Assembly (NCBI GenBank): GCA_038063975.1
Contig: JBBTTY010000003.1
Coordinates: forward strand, 1-11,889
Direction: 5' to 3'
Origin: UBA6065 sp038063975
GTDB lineage: Bacteria > Patescibacteriota > Minisyncoccia > Phycocordibacterales > UBA6065
Length of the DNA: 11,889 nucleotides
In this document: positions 1 through 5,024 of the stretch, piece by piece
Position numbering within the stretch: the first letter of the stretch is position 1
Layout of the letters: every line of letters starts with the position of its first letter
Program-made: the position numbers and the translations under genes
The notes under the pieces: generated by a model
Database searches by the model: none
Told to the model about the DNA's origin: nothing
What the model saw: the letters and a program-made list of their open reading frames with translations, nothing else

Positions 1-2
1 TG

Positions 3-92
3 CGGAGACGGAGGGATTCGAACCCTCGGTGCCTTTTTAAAGGGCACACCTCTTTAGCAAAGAGGTACATTCGACCACTCTGACACGTCTCC
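3..92 (-). tRNA. tRNA-Ser (anticodon GCU)
   Basis: Read on the minus strand, this folds as a class II tRNA. The 7-bp acceptor stem pairs GGAGACG with CGTCTCC. The anticodon stem CCUCU/AGAGG encloses the loop UUGCUAA, with GCU at plus positions 56-58, which reads AGC/AGU serine codons. The long variable arm has a GUGCC/GGCAC stem, and the T arm is GAGGG-UUCGAAU-CCCUC. The long variable arm and G discriminator fit serine. The D stem is weak (only two clear pairs). The base after the discriminator is followed by CA, not CCA, so the 3' CCA appears not to be encoded. The gene lies downstream of the desaturase terminator, so it probably has its own promoter, but I see no convincing one. Confidence 0.95.
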
Positions 93-114
93 AAACGTAA
101 AAAGACAATATCAC

Positions 115-141
115 AAAAAACTCGCACTTGGAATGTGCGAG
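115..141 (-). terminator. Rho-independent terminator after the desaturase gene
   Basis: The inverted repeat CTCGCAC/GTGCGAG (121-127 and 135-141) has a 7-base loop. On the minus strand it is followed at once by six T (plus A's at 115-120). It lies about 50 bases past the desaturase stop and before the tRNA, so it separates the two transcripts. Confidence 0.8.
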
Positions 142-142
142 C

Positions 143-176
143 TTGAACTATCATTGAACTATCATTTGAATCATCA
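143..176. repeat. 11-bp tandem repeat, 3 copies
   Basis: The unit TTGAACTATCA occurs at 143-153 and 154-164, and a third copy at 166-176 matches 9 of 11 bases. It sits between the desaturase stop and its terminator. No function is evident; replication slippage is the simplest explanation. Confidence 0.7.
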
Positions 177-192
177 CGAAAAAGGCTGATTT

Positions 193-1056
193 TTACACTT
201 TCTTTATCCTGATGATGCCGAGAAAATCCATCACTTTCAGTCCCCAGTAAGTCCAATCGAAACAATATTCGAGAGGAGTGACTGCTTGAGCCGCACGGTG
301 CTGATTGTAATGATGGTTGTTGTGCCAACCTTCACCGAGCGTAATGATCGCCAGTATCAATGAGTTTCTACTATAATCTCCCGTCTCGTACCGCTTCTTG
401 CCAAACATGTGTGCAGCAGAATTGATGAGAAACGTGCCGTGATAGAGTGCAACCGTACTGGTAAAGAAAGCCCATACGAGCATTTGCAGTGCATTCGTAT
501 TCCACAAATCTCCGATATACCATCCAAACCAAGCACAGAAAATCGCCAGAAAAACTGGCCCTATCATGTGATGTATCCCTTTTTCCAGCCACATAATTTC
601 CGGCACACCCATCCAATCACGAGACTTACTCTCATCTATTTGGTGATATTTCGGACACATAATCCAGCCGACATGTGACCAGAAAAATCCACGCAAATAG
701 TTTGAATGAACGTCTTCCGAATCGTCAGAATGTGCGTGATGTTGCCTGTGATGAGATGCCCACCAGACGACACCTTTTTGTACAACCATAGTCGACAGAA
801 AGGCCATCATCCATTGAGTAAACCGAGGCCACAGAATAATTTCAAACGTTTTGTGCGAAAAATATCTGTGAATAAAACCCGTAACAAAAAACATTCTGAC
901 AAAATACAGTAGAACCGCCGTAGAAAAAGCGATCCAACTAAAACCGACATAGAAGGGCCCGATGAGCCCGACTAGATGAATGAGAAGAAATGGAATACTA
1001 CGAAATAGATCCATTCTCTCATTTAAAACGAGCTCTGATTTGTTTGAACCGATCAT
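193..1056 (-). CDS. Membrane acyl (delta-9 type) fatty acid desaturase
   Basis: A 287-aa membrane protein of the di-iron fatty acid desaturase family (stearoyl-CoA desaturase/OLE1 type). Such enzymes use O2 and reducing equivalents to put a cis double bond into an acyl chain. All three histidine boxes are present: HRYFSH (63-68), HHRQHH (102-107) and HNNHH (245-249). The family's NSAAHMFG segment (212-219) supplies a further conserved Asn and His. Hydrophobic stretches near 20-60, 80-100, 160-182 and 188-212 fit a four-helix topology with histidines on the cytosolic side. Length is within the bacterial range (about 270-400 aa); no cytochrome b5 or rubredoxin fusion is present, so an external electron donor is needed. 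The start is supported by AAAGGA at 1062-1067, five bases before ATG. Substrate (acyl-CoA, acyl-ACP or intact lipid) and double-bond position cannot be read from sequence. Confidence 0.93.
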   Translation of the reverse strand: MIGSNKSELVLNERMDLFRSIPFLLIHLVGLIGPFYVGFSWIAFSTAVLLYFVRMFFVTGFIHRYFSHKTFEIILWPRFTQWMMAFLSTMVVQKGVVWWASHHRQHHAHSDDSEDVHSNYLRGFFWSHVGWIMCPKYHQIDESKSRDWMGVPEIMWLEKGIHHMIGPVFLAIFCAWFGWYIGDLWNTNALQMLVWAFFTSTVALYHGTFLINSAAHMFGKKRYETGDYSRNSLILAIITLGEGWHNNHHYNQHRAAQAVTPLEYCFDWTYWGLKVMDFLGIIRIKKV

Positions 1057-1061
1057 TTTAT

Positions 1062-1067
1062 TCCTTT
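1062..1067 (-). promoter_or_regulatory. Shine-Dalgarno site of the desaturase gene
   Basis: AAAGGA on the minus strand, five bases before the ATG at 1056. It is one of only two clear ribosome binding sites in the window. Confidence 0.7.
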
Positions 1068-1069
1068 TT

Positions 1070-1095
1070 GTTAATTTTTCATTAACATTGATGTT
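1070..1095. promoter_or_regulatory. Overlapping palindromes upstream of the desaturase (possible operator)
   Basis: GTTAAT-N5-ATTAAC (1070-1086) is a perfect 6-bp inverted repeat. It overlaps AACAT-TG-ATGTT (1084-1095). They lie directly upstream of the ribosome binding site, where a repressor of lipid genes could bind or where mRNA structure could form. No regulator gene is nearby, and the AT-rich composition makes chance matches fairly likely. Confidence 0.3.
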
Positions 1096-1133
1096 TAAAA
1101 AACTTATTTCCTAGTCATAGAATAACACAAAGC

Positions 1134-1164
1134 AAAAGCGCAAGGGATATATAATCTCTTGCGC
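1134..1164 (-). terminator. Hairpin, probable terminator of the 42-aa gene
   Basis: GCGCAAGGGAT (1138-1148) pairs with ATCTCTTGCGC (1154-1164), with one mismatch in 11 positions and a 5-base loop. On the minus strand it is followed by TTTT, GC and TTT, an imperfect U-tract. It lies just past the small gene at 1207-1335 and upstream of the desaturase, so it would separate the two. Confidence 0.5.
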
Positions 1165-1173
1165 CGTAATTTT

Positions 1174-1219
1174 GATCCAATTTTGATCCACTTGGATTTT
1201 TCTGGATCATTTCTGGATC
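1174..1219. repeat. Imperfect inverted repeat with four GATC sites
   Basis: The arms at 1174-1190 and 1203-1219 are each built of two GATC-containing blocks 11 bases apart. They pair at 13 of 17 positions, with a 4x4 internal loop and a 12-base terminal loop. The right arm covers the stop codon of the 42-aa gene. Further GATC sites lie at 1237, 1370 and 1386, seven in about 216 bases. Confidence 0.6.
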
Positions 1220-1335
1220 CAGCCAACATTGATAGCGATCACCCAGAACATAATTCCGAGAAAAATCGCCGCCGAAACCAGTTTCAACCAAATCGGCAGT
1301 GGTTTCAAACCACTTTCCAAATCATATCTTTGCAT
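1207..1335 (-). CDS. Small single-pass membrane protein, 42 aa (hypothetical)
   Basis: A 42-codon ORF with ATG at 1333-1335 and TGA at 1207-1209. It is too short for most gene callers, but the ribosome binding site is the best in the window: a repeated AAGGA ending seven bases before ATG. The protein begins MQRYDLESGLKPLP, then has one hydrophobic helix (about residues 15-38, with Gly, Trp and aromatic residues), and ends GWIQK. The charged, Pro-containing N-terminus followed by a single helix fits a small inner-membrane protein. I do not recognise a family. It has its own hairpin downstream (1138-1164) and a palindrome upstream (1366-1377), so it looks like a separate transcription unit. The alternative is a chance ORF in a spacer, which the ribosome binding site argues against. 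Confidence 0.6.
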   Translation of the reverse strand: MQRYDLESGLKPLPIWLKLVSAAIFLGIMFWVIAINVGWIQK

Positions 1336-1342
1336 TTTGTAT

Positions 1343-1351
1343 TCCTTCCTT
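1343..1351 (-). promoter_or_regulatory. Strong Shine-Dalgarno site of the 42-aa gene
   Basis: AAGGAAGGA on the minus strand; the proximal AAGGA is seven bases before the ATG at 1335. This signal is the main reason to believe the small gene and to choose this start. Confidence 0.65.
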
Positions 1352-1365
1352 CGTTGGAGTTCGAA

Positions 1366-1389
1366 TTTTGATCAAAAAATATTTTGATC
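1366..1389. promoter_or_regulatory. Palindrome TTTTGATCAAAA with a nearby half-site
   Basis: The perfect 12-bp palindrome TTTTGATCAAAA (1366-1377) is followed by ATTTTGATCT (1381-1390), repeating its left half. It lies about 31 bases upstream of the 42-aa start, a plausible operator position. No regulator is identified. Confidence 0.35.
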
Positions 1390-1458
1390 TTCTATTGAAA
1401 TATACATCTCGGCAATTTTAGGGTCAAGAATACATTTTAGAATTGCTTATGATGTACA

Positions 1459-1487
1459 TTGTTTAAACTCCCCCCTATATATACAAT
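1459..1487 (+). promoter_or_regulatory. Predicted recG promoter, probably leaderless
   Basis: TTGTTT (1459-1464), a 17-base spacer, then TACAAT (1482-1487). The expected transcription start is about position 1494, the A of the recG ATG. No Shine-Dalgarno-like purine run precedes that ATG (the last bases are ACCCC), which fits a leaderless mRNA. Confidence 0.45.
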
Positions 1488-1493
1488 TACCCC

Positions 1494-3710
1494 ATGAATT
1501 TAAGCCATAATTTAGAGGATTGTTTGCGGATTTTAGGACCCCAAAAACAAGCTTTGGAAAAGCTGGGTCTTTTGACAATTGAAGATCTGCTTTATCACTT
1601 CCCTGCCCGTTATGGCGATACAGCGGAAGCGAGAAATATTTCGGAAATTCGGAAAGGTGATGAAGTGGTTATTTACGGCAAGATTTCTAAATTGAAAATG
1701 TCCAAAGGCTTTCGGACAAAAATCGCCATGGCAGACGGTTTGATAGAAGACGATACAGGATCAATCAAAGCTGTTTGGTTCAACCAACCGTATCTCGCCA
1801 AAATGATTCCCGAAGGAGCTTTCGTTCGAGCCGAAGGAAAAGTTTCGGAGAGAAAGAAAAACGCTGAACTATATTTATCGAATCCGAAAATTGAGCAAGT
1901 AGAACATTTACCGAAGGTTGTGAGCGAATCTCTCTTTGATTCTCAGGGCGAAAAAAATGAGCAGAATAAAATACACACTTTATACCCCGTTTATCCCGAG
2001 TCTCGCGGAATTTCTTCTAATTGGATGTATCATGGTATCCAAAAAATATTTAAAAGCGGTATTTTAGATACAATCATCGACCCCATACCAGAAAAAATTC
2101 TAGAAAAATACAATCTACCGAAACTTTCGACAGCTATAGTCTGGATTCACGCCCCACAGAGAGAAAGTGACGCCATAGCCGCACGCAAGAGATTTGCTTT
2201 TGAAGAAATTTTCTTTATTCAGCTCGAACGCCAAAAAGAAAAGAAGGAATGGCAGAAAAATCCGGCATTTGTCATAGAGCCAAGCGAAACAACGATCAAA
2301 AATTTTGTCTCTTGCTTTTCTTTTACTTTTACAAATGCTCAAAACAAAGCGATAGCCGATATCTTGGCAGACTTCAAGCGCGGACACGCTATGTCACGTC
2401 TCCTCGAAGGCGATGTTGGTTCCGGCAAAACCGCCGTGGCGGCCACAACTGCTCATGCAGTGATAACCACTAAACCTATGTCTACGACAAAACTCGGCAT
2501 GAGACAAAGTTTCGGCTCGCTCCAAGTCGCTTACATGGCCCCGACAGAAATTTTGGCCATTCAGCACTTTGAGTCTTTTATAGAATATTTTCGACACACT
2601 GGTATATCTATTGGCCTCATAACGGGCTCTGGTTGCAGGAAATTTCCTTCAAAAATATCTGCCAGCTCCAAAACTGGAGGCTGGACAGATATTTCCCGCA
2701 CACAACTCCTGAAATGGGTAGCAAATGGCGAAATACCTATACTTATAGGCACCCACGCTCTCATACAAAAAACAGTGCATTTCAAAAATTTGGCTTATGT
2801 GATTGTAGATGAGCAACACAGATTCGGCACGGCTCAGAGACAGAAATTAGTTCGTAAAGACAGAATAAACCCGCACCTTTTGAGTATGACCGCCACACCA
2901 ATTCCCCGCACTTTGGCCCTTACTATATATGGCGACCTCGATTTGACTCTGCTCGATGAAATGCCCCACGGCAGAAAGCAGATCATGACCGAAGTTGTCA
3001 CTTCAAAAAGCCGTGATGACATGTATGAAAAGATTCGTAGAGAACTTCACGGTGGTCGTCAAGCTTACATCATCTGTCCACGCATAGATCTACCTGATCC
3101 GACCAAAGAAATGACTGTTCTGGCAAAATCAGTGAAAGAAGAAGCGAAAAAACTTCAAAAAAACATTTTTTCTGAATATAAAATCGGCATACTTCACAGC
3201 AAAATGAAAGATACCGACAAAGAAAAAGTGATGAATGAATTCAAAGCCGGTAAAATCCATATTATGGTCGCTACATCGGTTGTGGAAGTCGGTGTAAATG
3301 TACCGAACGCAACAGTAATATTAATTGAGGGTGCCGAGAGATTCGGACTTTCCCAACTTCATCAATTGCGAGGACGTGTTTTGCGTTCAAATCATCAGGC
3401 ATATTGTTTTCTCTATGCCGAAAGTCGAGGAGACAAAACAATTGCCAGATTGAAAGCTCTCACTACAGCCAAAAATGGATTTGCATTGGCCGAATTCGAC
3501 CTCGGCCTGCGTGGTGCGGGCGAACTATATGGACGAAAACAATGGGGCATATCCGATGTGGCCATGGAGGCCATAAAAAATATAAAAATGGTGGAAGCCG
3601 CCCGCGCCGAAGCCCTGCGTCTCGTCGAAATGGACGACACATTCAGAGACTTCCCTCTACTCAAAGCCGAATTAGAAAAACGCCAAAAACAGAGAATACA
3701 TTTTGAATAA
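1494..3710 (+). CDS. recG: ATP-dependent DNA helicase RecG
   Basis: RecG is a superfamily 2 translocase that remodels stalled replication forks and branched recombination intermediates. The N-terminal wedge/OB domain spans about 55-140. The helicase core has Walker A GDVGSGKT (306-313), motif Ia APTEILA (349-355), motif II DEQHRFG (439-445), motif III SMTATPIPRT (464-473), SVVEVGVNVPNA (595-606) and motif VI QLRGRVLR (624-631). The C-terminal DLGLRGAGELYG segment (669-680) is typical of RecG. At 738 aa it is longer than E. coli RecG (693). Extra residues lie between Walker A and motif Ia (about 323-343) and in the segment after LITGSG (about 380-400). Motif VI has Leu where most RecG proteins have Gly, while Gln624, Arg628 and Arg631 are kept. 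No ribosome binding site is visible. The gene converges on the cupredoxin gene, with 11 bases between stops. Confidence 0.97.
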   Translation: MNLSHNLEDCLRILGPQKQALEKLGLLTIEDLLYHFPARYGDTAEARNISEIRKGDEVVIYGKISKLKMSKGFRTKIAMADGLIEDDTGSIKAVWFNQPYLAKMIPEGAFVRAEGKVSERKKNAELYLSNPKIEQVEHLPKVVSESLFDSQGEKNEQNKIHTLYPVYPESRGISSNWMYHGIQKIFKSGILDTIIDPIPEKILEKYNLPKLSTAIVWIHAPQRESDAIAARKRFAFEEIFFIQLERQKEKKEWQKNPAFVIEPSETTIKNFVSCFSFTFTNAQNKAIADILADFKRGHAMSRLLEGDVGSGKTAVAATTAHAVITTKPMSTTKLGMRQSFGSLQVAYMAPTEILAIQHFESFIEYFRHTGISIGLITGSGCRKFPSKISASSKTGGWTDISRTQLLKWVANGEIPILIGTHALIQKTVHFKNLAYVIVDEQHRFGTAQRQKLVRKDRINPHLLSMTATPIPRTLALTIYGDLDLTLLDEMPHGRKQIMTEVVTSKSRDDMYEKIRRELHGGRQAYIICPRIDLPDPTKEMTVLAKSVKEEAKKLQKNIFSEYKIGILHSKMKDTDKEKVMNEFKAGKIHIMVATSVVEVGVNVPNATVILIEGAERFGLSQLHQLRGRVLRSNHQAYCFLYAESRGDKTIARLKALTTAKNGFALAEFDLGLRGAGELYGRKQWGISDVAMEAIKNIKMVEAARAEALRLVEMDDTFRDFPLLKAELEKRQKQRIHFE

Positions 3711-3721
3711 GGCTACGAATA

Positions 3722-4141
3722 TCAGCTCTCAAACTTTATTTCAAATGGGTACATGCCCATACCACAAGAACCTGACAAAGTGCCAAATTTTGGATTTCCC
3801 AAATTTATGTCTGTGGCACCAGATTGGGGTAGAATTTTGCTTATATCGAGAGATGGAATGCGCACAGCCGCAGAACAATCGAATGTGCCTGCGGTGTTAA
3901 AGCGTAATATTGTAGGCAGACCGGCCTTGGCCGTGCTTACCCTAGGCTGATAACCACCTTTGGCGCGAATTTCTACTATCTGTTTCCCATCAACCATAGA
4001 AACATTATTTGCGTTAGCCATAGATTTATTTCCATCGTTCGCTCCTTCATATCTGCTACTTCCGCTAAATATAAAAGTTCCTCCTATGAGAATGCTGGCA
4101 AATATGATTGCAATTACAATTGGTCGGACGATCGATTTCAC
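3722..4141 (-). CDS. Membrane-anchored cupredoxin-like protein
   Basis: A 139-aa protein with an N-terminal helix (about 8-26), a Ser/Asn-rich linker, then a cupredoxin-like beta domain (about 52-138). This family usually binds one copper outside the cytoplasmic membrane. Candidate ligands are Cys89 (TFDCSAAV), Cys126, Met128 and Met130 (SGSCGMGMY). The C-terminal CGMGMY loop is characteristic. No His is present in the domain, so the site is Cys/Met-rich rather than the His2CysMet blue-copper type and may favour Cu(I). The start is GTG (4139-4141), with TATAAT six bases upstream and no ribosome binding site. It is in the same reading frame as the upstream SafE-like gene, separated by TAA and four codons. 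It is the last gene of the copper cluster and presumably buffers or passes on copper at the membrane surface. Confidence 0.8.
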   Translation of the reverse strand: MKSIVRPIVIAIIFASILIGGTFIFSGSSRYEGANDGNKSMANANNVSMVDGKQIVEIRAKGGYQPRVSTAKAGLPTILRFNTAGTFDCSAAVRIPSLDISKILPQSGATDINLGNPKFGTLSGSCGMGMYPFEIKFES

Positions 4142-4147
4142 AAGCGT

Positions 4148-4153
4148 ATTATA
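4148..4153 (-). promoter_or_regulatory. TATAAT six bases before the cupredoxin GTG (possible leaderless promoter)
   Basis: On the minus strand TATAAT abuts the SafE-like stop codon and ends six bases before the GTG. This is the geometry for transcription starting at the start codon. The -35 region at a 17-base spacing is poor (TTCCGC), so the hexamer may instead be chance and translation may be coupled to the upstream gene. Confidence 0.35.
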
Positions 4154-5008
4154 TTAGAAATTAAAGATTGGCGGAACGAAACCTATGACGACTAAGCTGT
4201 TTATTAGATTGAACAAAGCAAAAAGAATTACGATCAGGCCGGCTGTTTTGAAAAATATTCCGGCTTTGGAGCTTCCTTTTATACTGAAAGAGCTGAAACT
4301 GATGAGAGCGAGAACGGGCAGAGTGCCGACGGCAAATGAGAGCATAGTCAAGGCGCCACTTAGAAAACTTCCAGTAGAAAGTGTGTAGATCTGCATTGAT
4401 TGGGTGAACCCGCAGGGCAAGAAAAATGTGGCTATACCAACCAAAACCGGCGTGAGGCTATGATTCAATTTGGAAACACCCATGGCATGCTTTGAGAGAA
4501 ATTTCGGCATTGTCGGCGACAAACGCTTTGTCCAATGAAAAATATCTAGCAGGTTTATGCCGAGAATGAGCATAACTATGCCGATAACAAAACTTAAAAT
4601 AAAAGTTGCTGGGGTATTGAGTGTAAAAGCGGAACCGACGGCTCCTATGACACCGCCGAGGATGAAAAATGATACTAAACGGCCGATATGGAAGAGCATT
4701 TGCGGTTTGACTCTGTCGCCCTCCTTTGCAAATGTCGCTGACATAGAGAGAACGAGCCCGCCCACTACCGCCATGCACGTCGAAAGCGAGGCAATAATAC
4801 CTATGAAGAATACCGTGCCGTATGTGACATTGTTGGCAGAGACTAAATTGACTACGCCGAGCTTTTGCAAGAGCACAAACAATAGAGCAAAACCAAAAGC
4901 GACGGGCACGGCGATTTTAAAATCAGACCATTTTTTCTCCGGTGTTTGTTCTGCCGATGAACAACAATTATCGCAATGCATATTTTTTTGAAAATTGTAT
5001 TTATTCAT
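4154..5008 (-). CDS. UreH/TauE-SafE-like membrane protein with Cys-rich N-terminus
   Basis: A 284-aa integral membrane protein of the UreH-like/DsbD_2 transmembrane type, often annotated sulfite exporter TauE/SafE. In many bacteria such proteins sit beside copper ATPases. About seven helices are visible: 33-52, 63-90, 108-127, 134-155, 186-208, 214-238 and 253-275. Each half carries one Cys near the start of its key helix: Cys78 in SLSTCMAVVGG and Cys199 in FLPCGFTQ, the DsbD/CcdA-like pairing. The cytosolic N-terminus has MHCDNCC (10-16), resembling the metal-binding MHCxxC of heavy-metal domains but without the rest of that fold. It follows copA by 16 bases with no clear ribosome binding site and precedes the cupredoxin in the same frame. 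Transport of copper or of electrons is plausible; sulfite export is not supported. Confidence 0.82.
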   Translation of the reverse strand: MNKYNFQKNMHCDNCCSSAEQTPEKKWSDFKIAVPVAFGFALLFVLLQKLGVVNLVSANNVTYGTVFFIGIIASLSTCMAVVGGLVLSMSATFAKEGDRVKPQMLFHIGRLVSFFILGGVIGAVGSAFTLNTPATFILSFVIGIVMLILGINLLDIFHWTKRLSPTMPKFLSKHAMGVSKLNHSLTPVLVGIATFFLPCGFTQSMQIYTLSTGSFLSGALTMLSFAVGTLPVLALISFSSFSIKGSSKAGIFFKTAGLIVILFALFNLINSLVVIGFVPPIFNF

Positions 5009-5024
5009 ATGTTCTAGGATTTCT

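Noticed and set aside
1159..1371. Plus-strand ORF of 70 codons in the spacer before recG
   Set aside because: Its composition follows the GATC repeats, there is no ribosome binding site, and the opposite-strand 42-aa gene has much better signals.
3711..3721. Terminator between recG and the cupredoxin gene
   Set aside because: Only 11 bases separate the convergent stops, and no hairpin with a T-run was found there.
4557..4991. Plus-strand 144-codon ORF opposite the SafE-like gene
   Set aside because: It is a shadow of the membrane protein gene, rich in Pro/Thr/Lys, with no motif or start signal.
4154..5008. Sulfite exporter function for the SafE-like protein
   Set aside because: That name comes from a broad superfamily. 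The paired Cys, the N-terminal MHCxxCC and the copA/cupredoxin neighbours point to copper or thiol work instead.
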